Source: Bifidobacterium breve (GTDB lineage: Bacteria > Actinomycetota > Acidimicrobiia > Acidimicrobiales > Ilumatobacteraceae). Taken from it: a stretch of DNA of 15,563 nucleotides. This document shows positions 7,126 through 13,141 of the stretch, in pieces. The notes below the pieces were generated by a model. It made no database searches, had not been told where the DNA came from, and worked only from the letters and a program-made list of their open reading frames with translations. The position numbers were made by a program, and so were the translations under genes. The stretch spans positions 1 to 15,563 of the forward strand of contig CALPPJ020000006.1 in NCBI GenBank assembly GCA_943325425.2. Reading direction: 5' to 3'. The first letter of the stretch is position 1. Every line of letters starts with the position of its first letter.

Positions 7126-8608
7126 CGTTCCACTCGACTTTGAGAAAATTCAAGAACGTTTCATTCCAAGTCGCGTAGTGCGGCCAACGAGCAGTCACCC
7201 ATTCGTGAGCCTCTTGGTCATCAAAGTCATACTGGCGCATGGCCCAAGCTTTCAAAATAAGTCCAGTACGACTGCGTCCGCCATGGCAATGTATGAGGAC
7301 TTGATGGCCTTCAGCGAGAAGAGCGTCCATGCGGTCAACAGCATCGCGAACAAGGGTCAGCAAATCCAAGTTGGCATCACCTTCGTTGTCACGAATGTAA
7401 AACTCACGTCGAACTGGATGATGAGCCAGTTCACCGCCGGTTAAACACAATGACACCGTTGCGAACGATGGGTCGCTTAACAACGCTCCACCGAGATCGG
7501 TTGCGAAGACGGCGAAAGTTTCGTCGACTTGTTGTGGAGTCTTGGGCTCTTCGCGTTGCGTCAGAACAGCTGGCTTTGAACCAATCAACTTGCGTGCAAT
7601 ATTTTGCAGACCAAGAAAGTCGTAAGTCTTTCGTCCGTCCGGGGTATTGATTGATCCGTTGATGTAGGTCATCCAACGACTGGGAATACCCTGAATTCCG
7701 TAGGTTGCACCAGCTAAGGCCCCTGCCACACACGCAACGGTGTCGGTATCGCCACCAAGATCAATGGCGGCCGTCACGACATCGGCGTAATTGTTGTGAT
7801 GTCGTACTGCCCACACGGCTTCGGCAAGACAGGTCCACACTGATCCGTTAGATGGTTCGTTTTCGTTTCCAGGAGTCCAATCGGGGCTCAGAATTTCGCT
7901 GAAACGAACCCGCTGATCGTTCGGTACAAATGACAGAACATCATCGATGTTGCTAATCATGTCGCCACCCAAAATGGCGCGTCGACATAGTTCGGTACCG
8001 ATGGCGGCTCCCCATCCGGCTGCTGGGTCAAAGTGAGTCATGGATGCTTGGGTAAACGCTGCATTCATGACTTCTTCGGTGCTGTGGCCAAGGTAAGCCA
8101 AGGCGATCGCCCACGTTCGCATGAGTGCTCCGTTGCTGGCTGATCGACCCGGATGGGCAACATCATTGCGCGCCGCTTCAAAACGATCGCTGGCTGAAAG
8201 GGCGCGCGATGTAGCGATGCCCACATCGGTGGCACCTTGACGCCAGGCGACAAAGCGAGCCCACAGATCATCGAGATCAAGAGCACCTTGGGCAAGAAGT
8301 GATTCGGCGCAAGCCAAAGTCATTTGAGTGTCATCGGTGAATTCGCCGGGTGCCCATCCAAAAGAACCGCCACCAATCATTTCGCCAAGTCCACCAAGAA
8401 CTGGCTGGGGGAATTGGGCTGAGTATTGGCCGGATGGACCAAATTCAAACGGTGCACCAAGGGCATCGCCAACGGCGGAGCCAAGAAGCGCTCCCATGGC
8501 GCGCTGCAAAATGTCAGCGGTGATTGGTTGGTGGGCGAAGGGGATAGGGGTGTTACTGGGGATCGGGTTCAAGTGGTGCTCCTCGGGTTTTGGGTTTTTC
8601 AGTGACAC
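7109..8608 (-). CDS. ADP-ribosylglycohydrolase fused to HCx5R protein phosphatase
   Basis: A two-domain enzyme of 499 residues. The N-terminal ADP-ribosylglycohydrolase domain (about 35-340) shows GDALGAPFE at 47-55, FTDDTQM at 90-96, SNGALMR at 158-164 and GGDTDT at 285-290. These are the acidic residues that hold the two Mg2+ ions in DraG/ARH-type hydrolases, which remove ADP-ribose from proteins or small molecules. The C-terminal domain (about 360-495) has the cysteine phosphatase signature with H440, C441 and R447 (HCHGGRSRTG), as in dual-specificity phosphatases; an aspartate around 407-411 could be the general acid. The start is a GTG at 8608; the next in-frame ATG (residue 38) would cut into the domain edge. 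A -10-like TATACG lies on the minus strand at about 8627-8632. The pairing suggests stepwise removal of ADP-ribose and a phosphate, e.g. from ADP-ribose-1''-phosphate, but the substrate is inferred. Confidence 0.92.
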   Translation of the reverse strand: MSLKNPKPEEHHLNPIPSNTPIPFAHQPITADILQRAMGALLGSAVGDALGAPFEFGPSGQYSAQFPQPVLGGLGEMIGGGSFGWAPGEFTDDTQMTLACAESLLAQGALDLDDLWARFVAWRQGATDVGIATSRALSASDRFEAARNDVAHPGRSASNGALMRTWAIALAYLGHSTEEVMNAAFTQASMTHFDPAAGWGAAIGTELCRRAILGGDMISNIDDVLSFVPNDQRVRFSEILSPDWTPGNENEPSNGSVWTCLAEAVWAVRHHNNYADVVTAAIDLGGDTDTVACVAGALAGATYGIQGIPSRWMTYINGSINTPDGRKTYDFLGLQNIARKLIGSKPAVLTQREEPKTPQQVDETFAVFATDLGGALLSDPSFATVSLCLTGGELAHHPVRREFYIRDNEGDANLDLLTLVRDAVDRMDALLAEGHQVLIHCHGGRSRTGLILKAWAMRQYDFDDQEAHEWVTARWPHYATWNETFLNFLKVEWNVNRRR

Positions 8609-8649
8609 CGGCTGTTCGGTGGCAGGCGTATAACGATTGAGCCGGGCGA

Positions 8650-8709
8650 AAATGTGCGAATGACTGTTTTCGGACTCATATCAACCGACAAATGTGCGGA
8701 ATTATGAGT
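8650..8709. repeat. Short direct and inverted repeats in divergent promoter region
   Basis: The 204-nt gap between the ARG-phosphatase start (8608, minus) and the next plus-strand gene (8813) has AAATGTGCG twice, at 8650-8658 and 8690-8698, exactly 40 nt apart. An inverted pair ACTCATA/TATGAGT lies at 8674-8680 and 8703-8709. These could be regulator sites for the divergent genes. The motifs are short and the claim is modest. Confidence 0.3.
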
Positions 8710-8812
8710 TTGGCCGGGAAATTTTCCAGTGATAAAGACTCGATCAACGAGCAGTCTTATCTTGGTTTTTCCTAGGCCTGTATAGGGTATTTCTTAACAG
8801 TGTGAGAAAATA

Positions 8813-9235
8813 GTGTGGACTAATAAGTCAAGTTCGGCTAACTCTGACACAGCAATAGGGCAGACTGCCGAGGTGTTTAATTCTTCCGCGGATGCCGATG
8901 TCATAGGTTCAAATCCCGATGACGACCGTGAATCCGTGGCCGAGCCCGAAGACTTTCCGCCCGATCAAGATTGGATCCGACGGTCGTTTTGGGTCAAGAC
9001 TTTGCATATTGCTCGGCAACGAAAAACGTGGATTCGCGTGAATCGCTTGTACACCGAGAAAACTGCGGCGCAGATTGCCAGTGATTTGCGATCTGCGCAC
9101 CACCGTGATCCAAAGAAGTTGCGTGTCAAAGGTGTTTTGCCGGGCGACAAGTGGGACACCCGCTGGAATTCTTCACCCGAAGGTCCCGAAGGGCAGTACT
9201 CGATCTGGGTTCGGTTTCTTGGTCACGAAGAGTAA
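8813..9235 (+). CDS. Small protein with RRSFW...LYT...QIASD domain (paralogue 1)
   Basis: A 140-residue protein of unrecognised family. Residues 1-54 are acidic, polar and probably disordered. Residues 56-134 form a compact basic domain rich in Trp, Arg and Lys: RRSFW, W.RV.RLYT, AAQIASDLRSAH, RVKG, W...W and IWVRF. Ungapped, 33 of 79 residues are identical to the product of the facing gene at 9244-9588, so the two are paralogues. The GTG at 8813 is the first plausible start. A -10-like TAGGGT lies at 8783-8788 inside TATAGGGTAT, with TTGGTT at 8762-8767 as a poor -35. No catalytic motif is seen. The basic, aromatic make-up and the QIASDLR helix would suit nucleic-acid binding, but that is a guess. 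Its stop is only 8 nt from the facing gene's stop. Confidence 0.75.
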   Translation: MWTNKSSSANSDTAIGQTAEVFNSSADADVIGSNPDDDRESVAEPEDFPPDQDWIRRSFWVKTLHIARQRKTWIRVNRLYTEKTAAQIASDLRSAHHRDPKKLRVKGVLPGDKWDTRWNSSPEGPEGQYSIWVRFLGHEE

Positions 9236-9243
9236 ACCGCTCG

Positions 9244-9588
9244 TCACTTGTCCACTCGTTGATTCAGATCCCAATTCAATTTCTCGCCGCCACATCGCAC
9301 CCAAACCTCGCAGTCTCCGGGTGCACCAAGGGTCGTGGGTTGCCATTTAGCTTCCCAGACTTCGGCACTACGAAAACCGCGTACGCGTTGGTCTTTTGTG
9401 CGACGTAAATGTGATCGACGAATGTCACTGGCAATTTGTGACGCCGACTTGCGGGTGTACAACTTGGGAATGCGATACCAGTCACCTGCTAATCGGGCCT
9501 GATCGAACGAGCGTTGCCAGAACGAGCGACGCTTATCGCGACGGCGGATAGAAGTTGATGTTGCGGTGGGGGAAAGGGTGATGTTCAT
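9244..9588 (-). CDS. Small protein with RRSFW...LYT...QIASD domain (paralogue 2)
   Basis: A 114-residue protein, paralogous to the plus-strand product of 8813-9235. The shared domain covers residues 20-98: RRSFW, W.RI.KLYT, ASQIASDIRRSH, RVRG, W...W and VWVR. It lacks the long acidic N-terminal tail of paralogue 1 and has a short Thr/Ser-rich start followed by a RRRDKRR cluster. I chose the ATG at 9588; a TTG at 9597 would add three residues. The two genes converge with 8 nt between stop codons, as expected of an old inverted duplication, and the copies have diverged to about 42 percent identity in the domain. It lies downstream of, and on the same strand as, the NUDIX gene with a 62-nt gap, so it may share that promoter. 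Confidence 0.75.
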   Translation of the reverse strand: MNITLSPTATSTSIRRRDKRRSFWQRSFDQARLAGDWYRIPKLYTRKSASQIASDIRRSHLRRTKDQRVRGFRSAEVWEAKWQPTTLGAPGDCEVWVRCGGEKLNWDLNQRVDK

Positions 9589-9650
9589 ACATACCAAACG
9601 ACACCACTCACATCATTTGTGCGCTGACTCAAGAATTTTTTGAGAAGTCT

Positions 9651-10178
9651 CTACCAGCGTTCAAACGACCAACTCTCGGGCTGGCCATTTTTGTAGGGCA
9701 TGACGCCGTGGAATGTACGCGGGTCATCGTCGAACACGAGCGGCAAGAAAAATCGATCACCCTCCCACATCGGCAGTTGGGCGGCCTCTCGTTCGGCGGG
9801 GTCGTCGCTGCAAGCCCGTAGAACTCGCGAGATTGAAATCCAGGCTAAATCACCTTCGACGTTGGTGGAAAGTGGATCTCCAGTCCATCCATCAATGATG
9901 AATAACGGCGACATCCAATCTTCACCGTTCGGTCCAAAGCCGGGCCACGAAACAGTGCCACGCAAGCGCATAGAGGTGACCTCAATGCCTGCTTCTTCAT
10001 GAATCTCGCGGCGCATTCCTGAAGCTAAGTCTTCATTGGTTTCTAGTTTGCCGCCGAGGCCATTCCATTTGCCGAGGTGTTCATCGTTGGCGCGCTTATT
10101 GCGATGTACCAAGAGCACTTCATGGGTTGCACGATTGACGATGTATCCGAGAGTTCCCAAAATGGGGGTGTATGGCAT
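9651..10178 (-). CDS. NUDIX hydrolase, MTH1/MutT-like
   Basis: Hydrolyses a nucleoside diphosphate linked to another group, using Mg2+. The 175 residues have a complete Nudix box: G43, E49, R57-E58, E61-E62 and G64, in GGKLETNED...RREIHEEAGI. The segment GKWNGLGGK just before it is characteristic of 8-oxo-dGTP/oxidised purine sanitising enzymes related to MTH1, as is the GTLGYIVN...VLLVHRNKR opening. A downstream FGPNGEDWMSPLFIIDGW stretch and a WISI...L segment complete the fold. An ADP-ribose pyrophosphatase role is less likely but should be kept in mind, given the ADP-ribose genes in the same window. The ATG at 10178 starts a well-matched N-terminus. The gene is divergent from the dioxygenase gene, with only about 22-40 nt between them. 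Confidence 0.88.
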   Translation of the reverse strand: MPYTPILGTLGYIVNRATHEVLLVHRNKRANDEHLGKWNGLGGKLETNEDLASGMRREIHEEAGIEVTSMRLRGTVSWPGFGPNGEDWMSPLFIIDGWTGDPLSTNVEGDLAWISISRVLRACSDDPAEREAAQLPMWEGDRFFLPLVFDDDPRTFHGVMPYKNGQPESWSFERW

Positions 10179-10212
10179 GTCTTGTTTGTATCAGAGATTG
10201 ATGGGGCAGACT

Positions 10213-11019
10213 ATGGCTATGAGCCAGCGCGACGAGTTTGCCCTAAACGGAGCAGTCGTTCTTCGTGGCGTTGTGACACCCGATGAAATTGAATTACTCA
10301 GGGCGGGTATTGACGCAGTCGTGCATCACCCGAGTCCGCGAGCGAAGGTTGCGAGCACTCCTGACGACCCGGGGTTTTTCATCGAAGATTTCAGCACTTG
10401 GCGTGAGCACGCTGAGTTTGCTGAATTCGTGAAGAACACAAAGCTGTCAGCAATCGCTGCTGAACTCACTCAGTCAAAATCAATCAGCATGTATCACGAT
10501 CATGTTCTGGTGAAAGAACCAGGTACGCGACAACGCACCCCGTGGCATCAAGATCAACCGTATTATGACGTAGAAGGTCAACAAAATGTGAGTTTTTGGA
10601 TACCTGTTGATCCTGTCGCTCAACAGGATTGTCTTGAACTGATTGCCGGAACTCATCGTGGTCCGTGGTTGATGCCGCGATCATTTCTAGATCATCAAGC
10701 CAAATGGTTTCCGGAAGGTTCGCTTGAAGAAATGCCTGACTTTGAAAGTCGTCGCGATGAATATCCGATCGTGTCGTGGGATCTCAAACCTGGAGACGCG
10801 ATTGCGTTTCATATGTTGACGGTGCACGGAGCACCCGGAGTTTCGGGCACGAATCGTCGACGTGTGTTTAGTCTGCGTGTGTTGGGCGATGACATGGTGT
10901 ACGCACCTCGCGACTGGGTGACCTCACCAGATATGCGCGCCGTGATGAGCGCCGAAGAAGATCAACGAGTCGCTGGTGAACCACTGACAGGAGACTGGTT
11001 TCCACAACTTCACCCGTGA
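10213..11019 (+). CDS. Phytanoyl-CoA dioxygenase-like Fe(II)/2-oxoglutarate oxygenase
   Basis: A cytosolic double-stranded beta-helix oxygenase of 268 residues that probably hydroxylates a small organic acid, acyl-CoA or amino-acid-like substrate with 2-oxoglutarate and O2. The iron ligands are visible: H112 and D114 in TPWHQDQPYY and the distal H205 in MLTVHGAPG. An arginine in NRRRVFSLR (near 216) is placed to bind the 2-oxoglutarate carboxylate. The W-x-L-K-P-G-D-A segment before the distal His and LELIAGTHRG are typical of the PhyH family. In-frame ATG codons lie at 10201, 10213 and 10219; I favour 10213 because GGGG lies six nt upstream, but this is uncertain. The stop codon lies inside the left arm of the large palindrome at 11016-11070. 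Confidence 0.85.
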   Translation: MAMSQRDEFALNGAVVLRGVVTPDEIELLRAGIDAVVHHPSPRAKVASTPDDPGFFIEDFSTWREHAEFAEFVKNTKLSAIAAELTQSKSISMYHDHVLVKEPGTRQRTPWHQDQPYYDVEGQQNVSFWIPVDPVAQQDCLELIAGTHRGPWLMPRSFLDHQAKWFPEGSLEEMPDFESRRDEYPIVSWDLKPGDAIAFHMLTVHGAPGVSGTNRRRVFSLRVLGDDMVYAPRDWVTSPDMRAVMSAEEDQRVAGEPLTGDWFPQLHP

Positions 11020-11070
11020 TTCTGGTGCAGAATAGTTGCGAAAAACGCAACGATTCTGCACCAGAATCAC
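11016..11070. terminator. Long nested palindrome, probable bidirectional terminator
   Basis: Perfect 18-bp arms (11016-11033 and 11053-11070; left arm GTGATTCTGGTGCAGAAT) are followed inward by one A/G mismatch, a second perfect 6-bp stem GTTGCG/CGCAAC and an AAAAA loop. Each long arm also contains its own dyad, ATTCTG-3nt-CAGAAT. It lies between two convergent genes and covers the stop codon of the dioxygenase gene. Neither side has a T-run, so it is not a classical intrinsic terminator, though T-poor terminators are common in actinobacteria. Confidence 0.72.
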
Positions 11071-11086
11071 AAGGGGTGGTGATGTT

Positions 11087-11608
11087 TTATGGTGTTGATG
11101 TAGCGATGGTTGTGGTGACATCGTTGGCGCGTTCGCCAAGGTCGATGAATAAAGCCACGCGATCTTCAATGACCGGATACTCGCCATTAGTTGGCGGAGC
11201 AAGATCTTCAACAGTGATGATGCGACCATCGCAATCAGTAAATGTGTCAGTGCCGACTATTTGTTCAATTGCACAACTCACATCACGATCAGCGGGGAAC
11301 GCGTAGTACACCACCCAACCGCGCTCAGAATCGGTGCCGTTGTGATCAAGAACAATGGTGCGTTCACCCGATGTGGTGCCGAGCCCTGGAAATAACACCG
11401 GCCCGTTTGCATCAATTGATTCGGCCCATTGATCAACATTGCCGATGGGCAATCGATCAGGAGCGAAGGTTGTGGTTTGCGCTTGTTCGCCAGCCATCAA
11501 TGCGGCGATACCCCACATGATGAGGCCGAGCACCAAGAAAAAGCCGAGCCCAGCCAGCACGGGGGCAACGGCACGAACTATGGGGGAGCGAAATTCGGGT
11601 AGCGCCAC
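11087..11608 (-). CDS. Single-pass membrane protein, possible degenerate Rieske-like domain
   Basis: A 173-residue protein with one hydrophobic segment at about 14-38 (VAPVLAGLGFFLVLGLIMWGIAAL) and an extracytoplasmic remainder of beta character. Two cysteines, C112 and C126, could form a disulphide. The stretch from FTDCDGRI through LAPPTNGEYPVIEDRVALFIDL recalls the second half of Rieske domains, where the cluster ligands sit before a 'Pa..pL..y.v.ve.g.l.vdl' tail. The Cys-x-His pairs needed for a 2Fe-2S cluster are missing, so if related it has lost the cluster. The function is otherwise unknown. The start is a GTG at 11608, giving a short basic-polar cytoplasmic end before the membrane helix. 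It converges on the palindrome at 11016-11070 and diverges from the surface-protein gene starting at 11763. Confidence 0.7.
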   Translation of the reverse strand: MALPEFRSPIVRAVAPVLAGLGFFLVLGLIMWGIAALMAGEQAQTTTFAPDRLPIGNVDQWAESIDANGPVLFPGLGTTSGERTIVLDHNGTDSERGWVVYYAFPADRDVSCAIEQIVGTDTFTDCDGRIITVEDLAPPTNGEYPVIEDRVALFIDLGERANDVTTTIATSTP

Positions 11609-11657
11609 GAGGTGAGTCTGCCCAGCGAGTCCGCCATTTTTGAAGTTGTAGTGAAAG

Positions 11658-11678
11658 TTTCTGAAAATTTCTCAGAAA
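11658..11678. repeat. Inverted repeat TTTCTGA-N7-TCAGAAA
   Basis: Perfect 7-bp arms lie at 11658-11664 and 11672-11678, in the divergent region between the membrane-protein gene and the LPXTG gene. It is placed where an operator for either gene could be. A TTGACA hexamer follows at 11691-11696, but no convincing -10 lies at normal spacing. Confidence 0.35.
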
Positions 11679-11762
11679 GATTGCAAGTTTTTGACAGAAC
11701 CCATGGAGTCATTGCTCTTGTACCCCGACAGTGCAACGGGCGCTGACAACGAAAGGTCCGCC

Positions 11763-12536
11763 ATGAAAATCACCAACTTGTTCGCCAAAGGATTAGTCAT
11801 CTCCGCAATCGCCTCAACGCTGGTGCTTGGTGCAGGTGTCGCGGGAGCCTCAGCCAGCGATGGTCAGCATGAACGCAATACATCAGGTTCAGAACACGAG
11901 CAGGGTTCGGATCATGGTCATGATGACGACCATGACGATGACGACCATGACGATGACGACCATGACGACCATGATGATCACGGACGTGGTCACGAGTCTC
12001 ACGGCCAGGGTTGGGGATTCGGGCACGGAGCCGATGAAGACAACTGCGATGATTCAAGTGACGATGATTCGGCGCCTGTTGTCACGTTGCCTGTCTCTGA
12101 CACCCCCGTCGACTCGGCGCCTGATACAACCGTTTCGACTTCTGGGCCGACTTCAGAGCCGACCATCGAGACCCCGGCAATTGTGTTTGAAGTTCCGGCC
12201 GTTGCAGCTCCGACTGATTTTCGAGTGACGAACCCTGCAGTCGTACCAACCACCGAACCGATTTCTGCCAGCCCAATAACTGCCAGTCCGGCCGCGACAA
12301 TCCAGCCCCAGGTTGTTGTTGAAGTTCCCGAAGTGGCTAGTGACCCAACGACGAGTCCATCGCTTGCTGGCAACGTCGAGGTAGAGGCCACCCAGCAAAC
12401 TGCCTCATCAACTTCAAGCAGCCTGCCGATGACTGGTATTGCGGCGATGGTCCTGTTGGTTCTGGCCGCAAGTTTGCTGGCCGCTGGCTGGCTAGTGATC
12501 ACTAGCCGTCGGCGCAACCGCAACGAAGTCGCTTGA
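11763..12536 (+). CDS. Secreted His/Asp-rich protein with LPMTG sorting signal
   Basis: A 257-residue exported, wall-anchored protein. Residues 1-32 are a signal peptide with a basic start, a hydrophobic core and GASA before the likely cleavage site. Residues 45-80 are almost entirely His and Asp with some Gly, a composition suited to binding divalent metals. Residues 104-215 are a Pro/Thr/Ser/Val-rich stalk, probably spanning the wall. LPMTG at 221-225, a hydrophobic segment at 226-247 and an RRRNRN tail form a textbook sortase signal. The ATG at 11763 has GAAAGG at 11750-11755 upstream; longer in-frame starts would bury the signal peptide. The protein could sequester or deliver metal at the cell surface, or mainly be a flexible surface polymer; no catalytic domain is present. 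No sortase gene is in the window. A hairpin terminator follows. Confidence 0.85.
   Translation: MKITNLFAKGLVISAIASTLVLGAGVAGASASDGQHERNTSGSEHEQGSDHGHDDDHDDDDHDDDDHDDHDDHGRGHESHGQGWGFGHGADEDNCDDSSDDDSAPVVTLPVSDTPVDSAPDTTVSTSGPTSEPTIETPAIVFEVPAVAAPTDFRVTNPAVVPTTEPISASPITASPAATIQPQVVVEVPEVASDPTTSPSLAGNVEVEATQQTASSTSSSLPMTGIAAMVLLVLAASLLAAGWLVITSRRRNRNEVA
11919..11978 (+). repeat. Tandem repeat encoding the His-Asp tract
   Basis: A 15-bp unit, CATGACGATGACGAC, occurs twice in perfect tandem at 11931-11960. It is flanked by shorter variants of 12 nt (11919-11930) and 9 nt (11961-11969, 11970-11978). All units are multiples of three and encode His followed by Asp residues, so slippage would change tract length without breaking the frame. 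Confidence 0.8.
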
Positions 12537-12568
12537 GCTACCTCAACTTCAAATCCGCTGGCGGGCGG

Positions 12569-12609
12569 AGCCCCGATTCGGTTCCGGCGGAGCCGAGTCG
12601 GGGCTTTCT
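12569..12609 (+). terminator. Hairpin terminator after the LPXTG gene
   Basis: AGCCCCGATTCGG (12569-12581) pairs with CCGAGTCGGGGCT (12593-12605) through 13 positions, with one G-T wobble, around an 11-nt loop. TTCTC follows. The GC-rich stem and position 32 nt after the stop codon fit intrinsic termination, although the T-run is short. Confidence 0.75.
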
Positions 12610-12714
12610 CGCGTCAGCGACTCTGCGATGTGACCTATTTATTAAGTGTCATAGTCCCATCCGAACTCGTGCGAATGTGTGGATGACGCCCTGATGGCGT
12701 AGGGTTTCTCACTT

Positions 12715-13125
12715 GTGAAGCGGCCATACCGAGTCGTCGTTGCCAAGCCCGGACTTGATGGGCATGACAGAGGCGCAAAGACCATCACTAGAGCACTCCG
12801 CGACCACGGGTTCGAGGTCATCTATACGGGTCTTCATCAGACCCCCGAGCAGATTGCCGAAACGGCACTGCAAGAAGATGTCGACGCAGTGGGATTGTCG
12901 TTGTTGTCTGGTGCGCATTTGACGTTGTTCCCTCGAGTGATGGAAGAACTCAAGAATCGTTCCATGGAAGACACATTGATTTTTGGTGGGGGAGTCATCC
13001 CTGACGCCGATGCCCGCACATTGCGTGAACAAGGTGTCTCCGAAATCTTCGGACCAGGTTCGTCGCTAAAAGCAATCGCTCAGTGGCTGGAAACAGCACT
13101 GGACACCCGAGAAGACGCAAGTTAG
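12715..13125 (+). CDS. Cobalamin-binding small subunit of an acyl-CoA mutase
   Basis: A stand-alone B12-binding domain of 136 residues. It shows DGHDRG at 15-20 with H17 as the lower cobalt ligand, SLLSG at 62-66 and FGGGVIP at 90-96, the three signatures of this Rossmann-like fold. Together with a separate large subunit it would carry out a radical carbon-skeleton rearrangement, most likely methylmalonyl-CoA to succinyl-CoA. The neighbouring sucC and sucD (16 nt downstream, same strand) use succinyl-CoA, which supports this. Small subunits of isobutyryl-CoA or 2-hydroxyisobutyryl-CoA mutases are very similar in sequence and length, so these stay possible. No large subunit is in the window. 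The start is GTG 12715; a -10-like TAGGGT at 12700-12705 would place transcription start within a few nt of it, so the mRNA may be almost leaderless. Confidence 0.88.
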   Translation: MKRPYRVVVAKPGLDGHDRGAKTITRALRDHGFEVIYTGLHQTPEQIAETALQEDVDAVGLSLLSGAHLTLFPRVMEELKNRSMEDTLIFGGGVIPDADARTLREQGVSEIFGPGSSLKAIAQWLETALDTREDAS

Positions 13126-13141
13126 AGAGAGGACATAATCA

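Noticed and set aside
8717..8727. GGAAA-T-TTTCC dyad in the 8609-8812 region
   Set aside because: AT-rich 5-bp arms, not distinguishable from chance.
9630..9646. Small CTCAA...TTGAG hairpin as terminator for the NUDIX gene
   Set aside because: The stem is only 5 bp and AT-rich, with no T-run on the minus strand; too weak to call.
11691..11696. Perfect TTGACA -35 box before the LPXTG gene
   Set aside because: No acceptable -10 hexamer lies 16-18 nt downstream, so a full promoter is not supported.
11797..12057. Arg/His-rich open frames opposite and alongside the His-Asp tract
   Set aside because: They are frame shadows of the tandem repeat; the signal peptide and sorting signal fix the real frame.
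12686..12700. ACGCC-N5-GGCGT dyad upstream of the mutase subunit as an operator
   Set aside because: Five-bp arms occur often by chance and nothing else supports it.
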